Numbered from the stretch's first letter, positions 1 to 9,220 are shown. The stretch: DNA of 64,000 nt from Tautonia marina (GCF_009177065.1 NZ_WEZF01000003.1:1-64000); one strand, 5' to 3'. Numbers and translations: made by a program. The notes: generated by a model not told the origin, from the letters alone.

Positions 1-1
1 G

Positions 2-1174
2 ATGGCGATAGCGCTTGCGCATCGCCTCGGTCTGGTGCCCCATGAACTCATCGATGATCCGCTGGTCCACGCCTCGGGCAGCGAGGTTGCTTGCAAAACT
101 ATGTCGATACGTATGAAAGCCGATCTTGAACCAGTTCCTCCGGCTGTCGAGGCACCACGACGTGCCGCGCATCGGCTGCCAGAAGGCCCGGTTGGCCCGG
201 TCGCTGGACAGGACTTCGAGCGCTTCGGCCTCGGAGATGACGAACTGGCCTCGCGGTCGGCGGTCGCGCCAGGCGAGCAGCTCGTCGCGGAGTTCCGGAT
301 GAAGGTCAATCCGCCGGGTCGACTCGACCGCCCGGCGCGACTGCTTGCGGCTGCGGGCGATGAGCGAGCCGCTGTCGAACTCGACGTCGGTCCAGCGCAA
401 CCGGAGGACCTCGCCGCGTCGCATGCCGGTGTAGGCCGGCACGGCATGCAGCAGATAGCCGAAGTCGTCGCGGGCCCGCTCGCGGATCAAGGCCAGCAAT
501 TCCGCAATCTCGGAAGGGGCCAGGAATAAGCAGTCCCAGATCTTGCCCTGTTCCTCGGGAGACAGCCCCCCGCGCCGGAGGATCGCCTCGATCTCCCCGG
601 TCGTCCGGAAGGGGGGGAGTTCCAGTTCCTCCTTGATCGGGGTCAGGCCCGAGGCCGGGGAGCTGTCGAGGTGCCCCTGGGCGGTGACCCACCGGAAGAA
701 CTGGACGATCGTGTCCCGTTCCTTGTGAACGGTGCTCGACGAACGCTCTCTCAGCCGGACCTGGAGAAATCGTTCAAGGTCCCGGTGGGCGATCCGATCG
801 ACCGGGGCCTCGGAACGAGGGCCGAGGTGCTTGATCAGGTTCCGGAGATGGATCCTCTCGGTGTAGAGACTTGACGGTGCCTTGTGGGTCTGGGAACCGA
901 GGTACTCCTCAAACAGTGCTTGCACGCTCGGTGCGCGCCTTCGGGCTCGGTGGGGTGCCTCGACGGTGCCTCCGCTGACGATGAAATCCCCGGGGTCCAC
1001 CCCGTCGGGGACCCGGATCAGCCCGGTCGTCAGCCCGTGCAGGATGCGCTCGACGCCATGCATGGCCGCACGAGCATCGGCCAGCCGGGTGGTCCGGAGC
1101 GACTTCTTAAATTCTTTGCCGTCATGGCGAAAACGGGCGACGTACAGGTCACCTTTCCGGCCGAGACTGGCCAT
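2..1174 (-). CDS. tyrosine recombinase/integrase, 3' end outside the window
   Basis: Site-specific recombinase of the phage-integrase family. 391 codons are visible from an ATG at 1174; the stop lies left of the window. Residues 1-60 resemble an arm-binding domain (MASLGRKGDLYVARF), about 85-170 the SAM-like core-binding domain, and 235-391 the catalytic domain. The full active-site set is readable: Arg252 (TGMRRGE), Lys277 (SRKQ), His354 and Arg357 (HTYRH), His380 (GHQ), and the nucleophile Tyr389 two residues from the window edge, so the enzyme looks intact. It reads away from the 3' end of tRNA-Leu(GAG), 174 bp upstream, the usual geometry of an element integrated at a tRNA 3' end. Such genes are common in planctomycetes and need not mark a recent island. 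Confidence 0.88.
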   Translation of the reverse strand, partial: MASLGRKGDLYVARFRHDGKEFKKSLRTTRLADARAAMHGVERILHGLTTGLIRVPDGVDPGDFIVSGGTVEAPHRARRRAPSVQALFEEYLGSQTHKAPSSLYTERIHLRNLIKHLGPRSEAPVDRIAHRDLERFLQVRLRERSSSTVHKERDTIVQFFRWVTAQGHLDSSPASGLTPIKEELELPPFRTTGEIEAILRRGGLSPEEQGKIWDCLFLAPSEIAELLALIRERARDDFGYLLHAVPAYTGMRRGEVLRLRWTDVEFDSGSLIARSRKQSRRAVESTRRIDLHPELRDELLAWRDRRPRGQFVISEAEALEVLSSDRANRAFWQPMRGTSWCLDSRRNWFKIGFHTYRHSFASNLAARGVDQRIIDEFMGHQTEAMRKRYRH

Positions 1175-1294
1175 CGACGCCTCCGACCTCAAGGAAGATC
1201 GGGGGGCCAATCACCGCAGATTGAGGCCCCGGGTGCCACGCCACACGATGCCCGACGCTCGCCGTCTGAGGCACTATTGCGGCACCCAGGTTCT

Positions 1295-1322
1295 ATTGTA
1301 CCGCCAACGTCGGCGGGATCAA
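1295..1322 (-). promoter_or_regulatory. putative integrase promoter with palindromic spacer
   Basis: On the minus strand TTGATC (1322-1317), a 16-bp spacer and TACAAT (1300-1295) form a sigma70-like promoter about 120 nt before the integrase start. The spacer is itself an inverted repeat (CCGCC-GACGTT-GGCGG, 1301-1316), well placed for a repressor. Inferred from sequence only. Confidence 0.45.
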
Positions 1323-1348
1323 TCGTCGTAACCCCTTGGGAGACTTAA

Positions 1349-1434
1349 TGCCGGAGACAGGACTTGAACCTGCACCCGCGATGAAGCGGACTAGCCCCTC
1401 AAGCTAGCGCGTCTGCCAATTCCGCCACTCCGGC
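1349..1434 (-). tRNA. tRNA-Leu (GAG)
   Basis: A complete cloverleaf is readable on the minus strand: acceptor GCCGGAG/CTCCGGC, anticodon stem CTAGC/GCTAG with loop TTGAGGG (anticodon GAG at 1400-1398), a long type II variable arm, a TTCAAGT T loop and discriminator A. CCA is not encoded. The 86-nt length and variable arm fit tRNA-Leu. Its 3' end faces the integrase gene, so it is the likely attachment site. Confidence 0.95.
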
Positions 1435-1445
1435 TGAGTTGTTGA

Positions 1446-1474
1446 AATTTATCGTACCAGAGACGCCGCGTCAA
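1446..1474 (-). promoter_or_regulatory. putative tRNA-Leu promoter
   Basis: Minus-strand TTGACG (1474-1469), 17-bp spacer and TAAATT (1451-1446) end 11 bp before the tRNA. The -35 box overlaps the TGA stop (1473-1471) of the upstream metallopeptidase gene. Confidence 0.45.
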
Positions 1475-3411
1475 GGGGGCGGCAGAGTTCGAGGGCCAGG
1501 AGACGAGACTCTCGGTCGTTCCAGTGAAGCCGATCGCAAGGCGTGGGTTGGGCCGGGAGGAGTTTGCGGGGAGAGTTCGGCCCATGAGACACTTCGATTG
1601 CCGTCGTTGGTCCGAGACGTCAGGCGGAAGATCAACGGAGCGGAGGAAAGCTGGTCGCTCGGGATGGAAAACGGCAATGAGGTCAGGCGTTCACCTGGAG
1701 CGATGTTCTTTTGGGGAAAGAGGGAGTGCAATGCGTCACCGTGGAGCATCCAAGCAGCAAGGCTCGACCGAGGGAGCGTCGCCGCGGAAACACCTGGCTC
1801 CCAGGAAAGTTGTTCCAGCGCGGTGCTGAGTCCAGCTCGCTCTTCGATCCGGGCGACGAGCGTTGACAGTTCTGGTCCGTACTCCTTGACGACGACATCA
1901 ATCGCCACATGAGGATGCTTCTGAGGAACAAGAAGCACCGTCAGTTGGGGAAGGGCCGCCGGATCGCAGTGAACCGCAACGTGTCTTGAGGTCCCGGAAC
2001 TGAGCGAGAGCCTGAGATACTGGCTACTCGTTCCCTCCAGAGAAAAGAATTGCTCAGGAGTCTCCTCATCTACCACCGCAAAGCGAACACCTCCCATCGG
2101 CCAGTCGCCGAGCGTCCCGAGCAGGTGGAAGCGTTCTCCACAATCACGCGGAATCCCAAGGCTTTCCAGGGCGTTGGTGATTGTCCAGCGGCGATACAAT
2201 TCGTGGAACGGTAGACCGGCCGCGCGCTCCAGATTGGCGATACCGACTTCTCCCTGGGTGCAGAGACGTAGAAGGAACGCGTCGCCAATTGTCTCGGCAC
2301 ACCAACGAAGAAAGAGGTACGACGCCCCTCGGTTACCGTGGCTTCGGAACCGCCCGGGGCGATGTTCGTTCTCGACGATTACGCAGGAGCGATTCGGTTC
2401 CGAGAGAAACGCGCTCACTCGGTAATCGAGATTCGAGGTCGACTGGCCGACAATCTCCTCGCACAGGTGAGCCATCGCCTCGTCCAGCCACGACTCCTCC
2501 AGCAGGGAACCACCCTGCTCCCGACGTCGCGACTCAAGGACGGCATGCGCATATTCATGAGCAAGAACTGTTTCCAGATAAGGGCCGGCCTGGAGTTCCG
2601 CGTTCAGGTAAATCATGTCGGCCCGATTACTCAGCGGGCGGGGCAGGTCGTGGTCAAGATCGCTCGCCCGAAAGTAGCCGTCAACATGTGAACCCTGGGG
2701 AAAGGGAAGGCTGATCCGTCGGGAGAGTAACACGGTGAACCGCCCGTCGCGATCGACGTCCAGCGCCGTCCCGATCCGGGTTTCGAGCCGAGGATGAATC
2801 CGTCGATCGAAGCTGGTGACAAGGGTTCGAAGCACGTCGTCTCCCACCAGCGCCAGATCATCGTCATCCACGAACACCTGAATGCGTTCCCCCACGGCGC
2901 GGAGCCGTGCGTCGACCAAGTCATAATGACTCGGAGATCGGGGATCGCCCGGTCGGACTCGGACGGAGAACCCTCTTCGGAGCATGGGATGTCCGGGCTC
3001 GGCAGGGCGATTGTTCCGGAGCGTTTCGTCAATCAAGGCGCTCGGAGACAGGGCGATCGGTCGAGCGAGGTCTTCGATCGGAATCTCGGCACCCATTGAT
3101 CGAAGGTCTAGCAGGCCAGCCCCCTCCTGATCGGGACTCAAGGAACACCGGGCTGCAAAGGTCCCCTCAGTGGCCAGCGCCGAGACGATGAGCACCACCT
3201 CGTGATCAGAGAATTCCGGGGGGAGCTCGAACGTGGCAACTCCTGCTCGAATCGGCACTTCGAAGGCCTCGATCGCCTGGCCTCCCGGAACCCCTGGAGC
3301 CGGTTGTCCTTCGACAGCCCCTCCCATCAGGATCGTCCCGAGCATCGCGATCAATCCGGGGATCGGCACGAGAGATCGCCCCCTGTCCAACTCATCCCGG
3401 CTCGAAAGCAT
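1471..3411 (-). CDS. secreted M30 (hyicolysin)-like zinc metallopeptidase
   Basis: 646 residues. A hydrophobic stretch at about 17-33 after a charged N-terminus suggests export. The zinc site reads LAHEYAH (His285, Glu286, His289) with WLDEA following (Glu311 as likely third ligand). Before it come a DRDGRFTVLL segment, GYFRASDL and SNRADMIYLN, which match in order the pattern I know from M30 hyicolysin-like peptidases. The C-terminal 250 residues have no recognised domain and may be a beta-sandwich. The gene stands alone: its stop overlaps the tRNA-Leu promoter and its start faces the sulfatase gene about 400 bp away. The family call is by motif only; substrate unknown. Confidence 0.7.
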   Translation of the reverse strand: MLSSRDELDRGRSLVPIPGLIAMLGTILMGGAVEGQPAPGVPGGQAIEAFEVPIRAGVATFELPPEFSDHEVVLIVSALATEGTFAARCSLSPDQEGAGLLDLRSMGAEIPIEDLARPIALSPSALIDETLRNNRPAEPGHPMLRRGFSVRVRPGDPRSPSHYDLVDARLRAVGERIQVFVDDDDLALVGDDVLRTLVTSFDRRIHPRLETRIGTALDVDRDGRFTVLLSRRISLPFPQGSHVDGYFRASDLDHDLPRPLSNRADMIYLNAELQAGPYLETVLAHEYAHAVLESRRREQGGSLLEESWLDEAMAHLCEEIVGQSTSNLDYRVSAFLSEPNRSCVIVENEHRPGRFRSHGNRGASYLFLRWCAETIGDAFLLRLCTQGEVGIANLERAAGLPFHELYRRWTITNALESLGIPRDCGERFHLLGTLGDWPMGGVRFAVVDEETPEQFFSLEGTSSQYLRLSLSSGTSRHVAVHCDPAALPQLTVLLVPQKHPHVAIDVVVKEYGPELSTLVARIEERAGLSTALEQLSWEPGVSAATLPRSSLAAWMLHGDALHSLFPQKNIAPGERLTSLPFSIPSDQLSSAPLIFRLTSRTNDGNRSVSWAELSPQTPPGPTHALRSASLERPRVSSPGPRTLPPP

Positions 3412-3420
3412 CGACCGTAA

Positions 3421-3814
3421 TCCCCTGCGCCGGAATTCAACCCAATCATTCGAGACGGATCAACTCCAGAGGGAATCGACCAGCGGAACCTGACGACTTC
3501 ACCGGATTTGACGGATTCTCGGGATCGCGAGAATCGACCACTTGTTCTGGATCGTTCCCCGATCACCAGTTCGGCGCGATCAGTCCACAGGCGTATGGGC
3601 AAGCCCTGGAAAGCCGATCGATCCACGAGTAAGGTACGAACCAAAGGTCACGGTCTGGTGAATCTCGGTTGGGAGAGTTCCTCCGAGTCCTTGGGTCTGC
3701 CCCTCGGCGTTCGATGACCTGATCACCGCCTCGGACGATCTTCCCTGAGGACCACAACGTGTTCCATCTCAGATCAAATTCGACACCGCACAATACCACC
3801 GGAGTCGCGTGATC
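3421..3814. other. intergenic region between divergent genes
   Basis: About 390 bp between the metallopeptidase and sulfatase starts. I see no convincing gene. A hairpin GATTCTCG-GGATCG-CGAGAATC (3514-3535, 8-bp stem) could be an operator. No clear sigma70 promoter was found. Confidence 0.4.
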
Positions 3815-5380
3815 ATGATGCGTTTCCGAACGACGAGCATTTGGACCCAGTTGGCGATGACCGTTCTGGTCTCGCTCACGACGAGTGATTGTGGGTCGAT
3901 TGCCGTTGCGAGCGACGCGGCGAAGGCCGACCGCCCGAACATCGTCTTCATCTTCTCTGACGACCACGCTTATCAAGCGGTCAGTGCCTACGGATCGACG
4001 ATCAACCAAACCCCTCATATCGACCGCCTGGCCAACGAAGGCATGCGCTTTGATGCCTGCCTGGTCACGAACTCGATTTGCGGTCCCAGCCGAGCGACCA
4101 TTCTGACAGGAAAATATAGTCATCTGAACGGATTCTATCAGAATGGCGACCGCTTTGACGGCTCGCAAACGACCGTTCCAAAGCTGTTGCAGGAGGCCGG
4201 CTATCAAACAGCCCTGTTCGGGAAGTGGCACCTGGCCTCCGACCCGACCGGCTTCGACACCTGGCACATTCTGCCGGGGCAGGGGGCCTATTATAATCCT
4301 CCGATGATCCGCAATGGCGAGCGCGTGAAGCACGAAGGCTACACGACCGACATCATCACCGACCTGACCCTTGATTGGCTGAAGAACGACCGCGACTCCG
4401 ATCGACCCTTTCTGCTCATGACGCAGCACAAGGCCCCGCACCGGAACTGGCAGCCCGGGCCGAACCATCTCAATGCCTACAAGGACGCCCCGATCGCCGA
4501 GCCGCCGACTCTGTTCGATGACTACCAGGGACGTGGCACCCCGGCTCGGACGCAGGACATGACGATCCGGGACACCCTGACCCCGAACGACCTGAAGTTC
4601 ACCATTCCGAACAACCTGACCGACGACCAGCTCGCGCTTTGGAACGACGCCTACGCGGCCGAGAACGCCGAGTTCGAACGGCTCGGCCTCTCGGGAGACG
4701 ACCTGGTGCGCTGGAAGTACCAGCGTTACATCAAAGATTACCTCCGTTGCATCGACTCGGTCGATGAGAATGTCGGCCGGTTGCTCGACTACCTCGACGA
4801 GTCGGGGCTTGCCGAGAATACGATCGTCATTTATGCGTCGGACCAGGGATTCTATCTGGGCGAGCATGGCTGGTTCGACAAGCGATGGATGTACGAGGAG
4901 TCGCTTCGCACCCCGTTCCTCGTCCGATGGCCGGGAGTGGTCGAACCGGGATCGACGAACGATCGCCTCGTCTCGAACCTCGACTTCGCCGAGACGTTCC
5001 TTGATGTCGCCGGTGTCCCGATTCCCGACGCGATGCAAGGGCGAAGCCTCGTCCCGCTGCTCAAGGGCGAGACACCCGACGACTGGCGGTCGAGCTTCTA
5101 CTACCACTATTACGAGTTCCCCGCGGAACATTCCGTCCAGCGGCATTACGGGGTGCGGACGGATCGATACAAGCTGATTCATTTCTACAGCCTCGGCGAG
5201 TGGGAGATGTACGATCTCCTCCGCGATCCGCACGAGCTTCGGAGCTGCTACGATGACCCGCAATATACTGAGGTTCGCGAGGAGTTGACGGCCGAGCTTG
5301 CCCGGCTCCGCGAGGAGCTGGCCGTGCCGGACGACCTGCGACCCAACGACGTGCGGCGACCCATCGAGACCAATCCCTAA
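3815..5380 (+). CDS. exported sulfatase (formylglycine-dependent, S1 type)
   Basis: 521 residues; hydrolyses sulfate esters, probably of polysaccharides, outside the cytoplasm. After a signal-like N-terminus the mature protein starts [15 protein letters not shown], giving the metal-binding DD pair. The modification motif [15 protein letters not shown] (Cys89, C-x-P-S-R) supplies the formylglycine residue. GKWHLA, the metal-site segment [11 protein letters not shown] and the terminal YDLLRDPHE segment are all present. Length is normal. The ATG at 3815 has GGAG 10 nt upstream; an in-frame GTG two codons earlier is less likely. The next gene begins 36 nt downstream, so they are probably cotranscribed. 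The specific sulfated substrate cannot be read from the sequence. Confidence 0.93.
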   Translation: MMRFRTTSIWTQLAMTVLVSLTTSDCGSIAVASDAAKADRPNIVFIFSDDHAYQAVSAYGSTINQTPHIDRLANEGMRFDACLVTNSICGPSRATILTGKYSHLNGFYQNGDRFDGSQTTVPKLLQEAGYQTALFGKWHLASDPTGFDTWHILPGQGAYYNPPMIRNGERVKHEGYTTDIITDLTLDWLKNDRDSDRPFLLMTQHKAPHRNWQPGPNHLNAYKDAPIAEPPTLFDDYQGRGTPARTQDMTIRDTLTPNDLKFTIPNNLTDDQLALWNDAYAAENAEFERLGLSGDDLVRWKYQRYIKDYLRCIDSVDENVGRLLDYLDESGLAENTIVIYASDQGFYLGEHGWFDKRWMYEESLRTPFLVRWPGVVEPGSTNDRLVSNLDFAETFLDVAGVPIPDAMQGRSLVPLLKGETPDDWRSSFYYHYYEFPAEHSVQRHYGVRTDRYKLIHFYSLGEWEMYDLLRDPHELRSCYDDPQYTEVREELTAELARLREELAVPDDLRPNDVRRPIETNP

Positions 5381-5416
5381 CCTGCATTGCGGAACATCCC
5401 TTGAGGAGTTTTTCGG

Positions 5417-6487
5417 ATGAAGATTGGAACACACGTGCTGAGCATCACCCTTGGATCGCTGGCCCTGGTCGGCACTCTGGGGATGTCGAGTCCTGAGGCA
5501 AAGGGAACCGACGAGCCGGTCTTGCGGGCTGGCCTGATCGGGCTGGATACCTCGCACGTCATCGCCTTTACCCGGGTCCTGAACGCCGAGGAGGCCGAAG
5601 GCCCCCTGGCCCGCGTCAAGGTGGTGGCCGGCTATCCGGGAGGGAGCCCCGACATCGCCTCCAGCCGGGACCGGGTCGAGGGCTTCACCACGCAGCTCCG
5701 CGACGAGTACGGCGTGGAGATTGTTGATTCGATCGAGGAACTGCTGGAGAAGGTCGACGTCGTTTTCCTCGAAAGCGTCGACGGTCGTCCCCACCTGGAA
5801 CAGGCTCGCCCAGTGATCGCCGCCGGCAAGCCGTTGTTCATTGACAAACCCCTGGCCGGTTCCCTGGCCGACGCGGTCGAGATTGCCAGGCTGGCCGAGC
5901 AGGCGGGCGTCCCTTGCTGGTCGTCGTCGAGCCTTCGGTTTCAGCCGCAGATCGAGGCTGCGAAGGAGCTTGAGATCGTCGGGACATTCACCTACGGACC
6001 CTGCTCGCTGGAGGAGCACCACCCCGACCTCTTCTGGTACGGCGTCCACGGCGTTGAGATGCTCTTCGCCCTGATGGGCCCCGGCTGCGAGACGGTCAGC
6101 CGGGTCCACACCGACGGGACCGACGTGGTCACTGGCGTCTGGAAGGACGGTCGGGTCGGCACCTTCCGGGGCATCCGAGACGGCCGGGCCGGCTATGGTG
6201 CCACCGTCTTCGGCAAGGAGAAGATTGAGACGATCACCGTCGGCGGCGGCTACCAGGCGATGCTGGTCGAGGTATGCGAGTTCTTCCTCGACGGCGAGCC
6301 GCCGGTCCCGCTGAAGGATACGGTCGAGATGTTCGCCTTCATGGAGGCGGCCGACGAGAGCAAGCGCCAGGGAGGCGCCCCGGTCTCGGTCGTCGACTAC
6401 CTCAAGGAGAAGGAGACCGAGGTTGGAGTCAGGGCGGCCAACCGAGCCCGCGAACAGAAGTTCCGTGCCCAGGGACTGATTCCCTGA
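5417..6487 (+). CDS. exported Gfo/Idh/MocA-family oxidoreductase
   Basis: 356 residues with an N-terminal signal-like segment (LSITLGSLALVGTLGMSSPEA). The nucleotide-binding fold begins at VLRAGLIGLDTSH, where the usual GxGxxG is altered to GLIGLDTSH. The diagnostic motif EKP appears as IDKPLAG (about residues 141-147). The second half is the usual alpha/beta dimer domain with Phe/Tyr-rich substrate-facing segments (HHPDLFWYGVHGVEM). A GAGGAG ribosome site precedes the start. Exported members are frequent in planctomycetes, often beside sulfatases as here, which suggests carbohydrate processing; NAD(P) binding is uncertain because of the altered glycine motif. Confidence 0.85.
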   Translation: MKIGTHVLSITLGSLALVGTLGMSSPEAKGTDEPVLRAGLIGLDTSHVIAFTRVLNAEEAEGPLARVKVVAGYPGGSPDIASSRDRVEGFTTQLRDEYGVEIVDSIEELLEKVDVVFLESVDGRPHLEQARPVIAAGKPLFIDKPLAGSLADAVEIARLAEQAGVPCWSSSSLRFQPQIEAAKELEIVGTFTYGPCSLEEHHPDLFWYGVHGVEMLFALMGPGCETVSRVHTDGTDVVTGVWKDGRVGTFRGIRDGRAGYGATVFGKEKIETITVGGGYQAMLVEVCEFFLDGEPPVPLKDTVEMFAFMEAADESKRQGGAPVSVVDYLKEKETEVGVRAANRAREQKFRAQGLIP

Positions 6488-6544
6488 GCACCATGTCTGG
6501 ATCATCAGAGGAACGACGTGACGGCGTCGTTCTGATGGGTCCTG

Positions 6545-6575
6545 CCGGCGGATCGGCTCAACTTCGATCCGCCGG
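6545..6575 (+). terminator. hairpin terminator after the oxidoreductase gene
   Basis: CCGGCGGATCG (6545-6555) and CGATCCGCCGG (6565-6575) form a perfect 11-bp stem with a 9-nt loop. A second, bulged hairpin (6503-6537) lies just upstream. There is no U-tract. Confidence 0.5.
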
Positions 6576-6716
6576 GGGCCGATTGAACTGGTCAGGTCGA
6601 TCGTTTGCATTATGATGTCCGATCGGCAAGAGACAGGGATGGTCTGCGCCGAGGTCGCTCGGAGCGCGGCCTCGGGGTTTTTGGTTTCCGCGTGGGACGA
6701 ATCGCCAGGAGGGCTT

Positions 6717-7778
6717 ATGCAAGGGGCACGCGATCGCGTCGCCTCGGGGCGACGCCGGATGGTCGGGATCGTCTCGGTGTTCTTCTTCGGGCTGCTCATT
6801 GTCTCGGGCACCGAGTCCCCGCTGCGGGGCCAGTCGACCAGTGAGTGGGTTGAGGCCGTTTTCCCCGAGCGAAGCCACAACTTCGGGACCGTGGCCAAGG
6901 GTTCGGTGCTTCGACAGCACTTCAAGATCATGAACCGGACGAACCGCGAGGTCCGCATCTCGGGATGGAAACCGATGTGCGGTTGCACGGATGTGAACCT
7001 CGGGGCCCAGGCGATTCCTCCGGGGGCTCAGACCACGCTGGAGGTCGTCTTCGACACCACCAAGTTCTCCGGCTACAAGGCCACGGGGTTAACCCTCTAC
7101 CTCGATCAGCCCAGCACTCGCACGGTCGACTATTCGCTGACGGCCTTCATCCAGGATGAGATCGAGGTCAGTCCCGGGGTGCTCGACTTCGGTGACCTGA
7201 AGCGCGGGGCGACGGCGGAAAAGGTTGTCACGTTGCGATACCGAGGCAACCAGAAGGACTGGCGCGTGATCGACATGAGGCACGCGAACTCGTCCTTGAC
7301 GGCGGAACTGCAGGAGGTACCCCGATCGGGCAAGGACGGCGTCGAGTATCGCCTGGTGGCGCGGCTCGATCCGAATCGGCTCCGCAACGGCAACTTCCGG
7401 GATCAGGTCACGCTGGTCACCAACGACGAGCAGCGGAAGACGATCCCGCTGTCAGTCGTGGCCCGGGTCTCGTCGGAGGTGGCCCTTTCGCCGGCGGTCC
7501 TGAACCTCGGTTCGGTGCGAGCGGGCCAGCGGGTCGAGCGGACGGTCTTGCTCCGAGGGTCCACCCCCTTCCGGGTGATGGAGACCAAGGCGGTCGAGGG
7601 AGCGATTGCCGTCTCAGGAGAGGCGGCTGATACGAGCCGCCCGTTGCATCAGATCAAGGTGGCGATCGAGACGCCTCCTTCCACGACCGGGGCGTATCAT
7701 GCGATCCTGGAGATTGAGACCGATCATCCCGACGAGCCGCCAGTGCGCTTGACTGCCTTCGCGACGGTCGTCCCCTGA
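6717..7778 (+). CDS. secreted DUF1573 domain protein
   Basis: 353 residues. A hydrophobic segment at about 15-33 (VGIVSVFFFGLLIVSG) is a signal peptide or anchor. The first domain (SHNFGTVAKGSVLRQHF, then CGCT) is the DUF1573 immunoglobulin-like fold with its typical FG-x-V-x-x-G start and CxC. Two further segments repeat the pattern (LDFGDLKRGATAEKVV and LNLGSVRAGQRVERTV), so the protein is probably three sandwich domains in a row. The ATG at 6717 follows AGGAGGG closely and is preferred to an upstream in-frame ATG at 6612. Function of the family is unknown; planctomycetes carry many copies. Confidence 0.82.
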   Translation: MQGARDRVASGRRRMVGIVSVFFFGLLIVSGTESPLRGQSTSEWVEAVFPERSHNFGTVAKGSVLRQHFKIMNRTNREVRISGWKPMCGCTDVNLGAQAIPPGAQTTLEVVFDTTKFSGYKATGLTLYLDQPSTRTVDYSLTAFIQDEIEVSPGVLDFGDLKRGATAEKVVTLRYRGNQKDWRVIDMRHANSSLTAELQEVPRSGKDGVEYRLVARLDPNRLRNGNFRDQVTLVTNDEQRKTIPLSVVARVSSEVALSPAVLNLGSVRAGQRVERTVLLRGSTPFRVMETKAVEGAIAVSGEAADTSRPLHQIKVAIETPPSTTGAYHAILEIETDHPDEPPVRLTAFATVVP

Positions 7779-7794
7779 TCACGAGCCCGGCATT

Positions 7795-7825
7795 GCGGAC
7801 CCGATCGAGCGAGGATCGGGTCCGC
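7795..7825 (+). terminator. hairpin terminator after the DUF1573 gene
   Basis: GCGGACCCGATC and GATCGGGTCCGC form a perfect 12-bp stem around a 7-nt loop, 16 bp after the stop codon. No U-tract follows. Confidence 0.5.
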
Positions 7826-7869
7826 CCCAGAGCCACCATCGCGTCGGAATCATCACGGAGGTTGCACCC

Positions 7870-9123
7870 ATGTCGCTCGTCCAATCGCAAACCTGGCTGG
7901 CCGAGTCGCCGGCCTCGACCGAGGAGATGGCGCTGGTCGTGGCCGATGCCGGGTGGCACACGACGGCTAACCTGTTCCGGGCGATCGACCGGCCCAACGT
8001 CTCCTCGCTCCTGCTCCAGTGCTGCGACGTGGCTAACGCCAGGACCAAGGGGATTCCCATCTGGCGATGGTGGGGGAGTCGGCCCGAGCCGATCGGTCCG
8101 AAGCAGTGGAGCCAGCAACTGGTGCTGCCGCCGGGGTGGATGAAGCGGTATCCGAAGATCGGGATGAAGCCGATTCAACGGGCGATCGACCGCTGGAGAC
8201 GATCGCTGCCCTTCGACGGTCCGCTCGCGCTGGTGATGACCTATCCGCATTACCGATACCTCCGCGACCTGGTGCGGCCCGACCTGCAGGTCTACCTGAA
8301 CCTGGATGACTACGCCCTCTACTGGCCAGCCCAGGCCGACGAGGTCAGGGCGTTGGAGCGACAACTGGTGGCCGAGGTCGATTTGACCGCCTGTGTCGCT
8401 CAGGCGAGGGCCGAGTTCCTCCGGTCGGTCGTGCCCGAGGCGGCGGCCCGCATCCGGCATGTGCCGCACGGGACGCCCGAGGCCTTCCTGTCGCAGGAGG
8501 TGACGGGCAAGGCCGGTCCAGCGCCGAGCGATCTGGACCACCTGCCGCGCCCGTTGCTCGGGTATGTCGGCGGGTTGGAGGACCGGGTGGACTGGCCGTT
8601 GCTCATCCGGGTGGCGGAGGAGTTCCCCGAAGCGTCGATTGTCCTGATTGGGAAAGAGCCGAAGGATGAGTCAGGCGGTTGGTACGAGTCGGCCCGGCGC
8701 TGTCTGGCGTTGCCGAACGTCCATGCGGTGGGATTTCGGCCTCAGGAGCGGCTTGGCGAGTACCTCAGGAGCTTCGATGCCTGCCTGATTCCGTATCGGG
8801 TGGATCATCCGTTCAATCAGGTCTGCTGCCCGACAAAGATCATGGACTTCATGGGGAGTGGGCGGCCGATCGTGGCGACCAATTTGCCGGAGTGCCGGCT
8901 GTATTCCGGGGTGATCGACGTGGCGACCGACACGGACGACTTCCTCGGCGCGATTGCCTCGCTCAGTTTCCTCCAGTTCGACGACGGCCGGGAGTGGCGG
9001 CGGCTGGAACTGGCCCGGACCAACTCGTGCCGCCGGGTGGTCGGCCGCCTGCTCGATGCCCTTCGACCGAACCTCGCCGAACCGATCGGGATACGCCCGC
9101 GATCGGCCGGGCTGGCCACTTGA
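7870..9123 (+). CDS. glycosyltransferase (GT-B fold, GT4-like)
   Basis: 417 residues, no signal peptide, probably cytoplasmic. The C-terminal half shows the nucleotide-sugar domain: LGYVGGLEDRVDW, IVLIGKEP, VHAVGFRPQERLGEYLRSFDACLIPY, and the final motif PTKIMDFMGSGRPIVATNLPE, where the glutamate of the usual E-x7-E pattern is replaced by an FMGSG loop. The N-terminal acceptor domain is divergent. GGAGG lies 8 nt before the ATG. It resembles enzymes of surface polysaccharide synthesis; donor and acceptor cannot be read from sequence. Confidence 0.8.
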   Translation: MSLVQSQTWLAESPASTEEMALVVADAGWHTTANLFRAIDRPNVSSLLLQCCDVANARTKGIPIWRWWGSRPEPIGPKQWSQQLVLPPGWMKRYPKIGMKPIQRAIDRWRRSLPFDGPLALVMTYPHYRYLRDLVRPDLQVYLNLDDYALYWPAQADEVRALERQLVAEVDLTACVAQARAEFLRSVVPEAAARIRHVPHGTPEAFLSQEVTGKAGPAPSDLDHLPRPLLGYVGGLEDRVDWPLLIRVAEEFPEASIVLIGKEPKDESGGWYESARRCLALPNVHAVGFRPQERLGEYLRSFDACLIPYRVDHPFNQVCCPTKIMDFMGSGRPIVATNLPECRLYSGVIDVATDTDDFLGAIASLSFLQFDDGREWRRLELARTNSCRRVVGRLLDALRPNLAEPIGIRPRSAGLAT

Positions 9124-9220
9124 CTTTGCGGCCCCTGCGTCGGATGTTTGGAACCTTCATACCCTGAAGGCCCCGGTCCCTGGTGCGCCTCGACCACCCG
9201 AAACGAATCGGACTCAGTCT

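Noticed and set aside
3563-6988. Minus-strand open frame of about 1140 codons opposite sulfatase and Gfo/Idh genes
   Set aside because: Antisense to two well-supported genes; no domain is seen.
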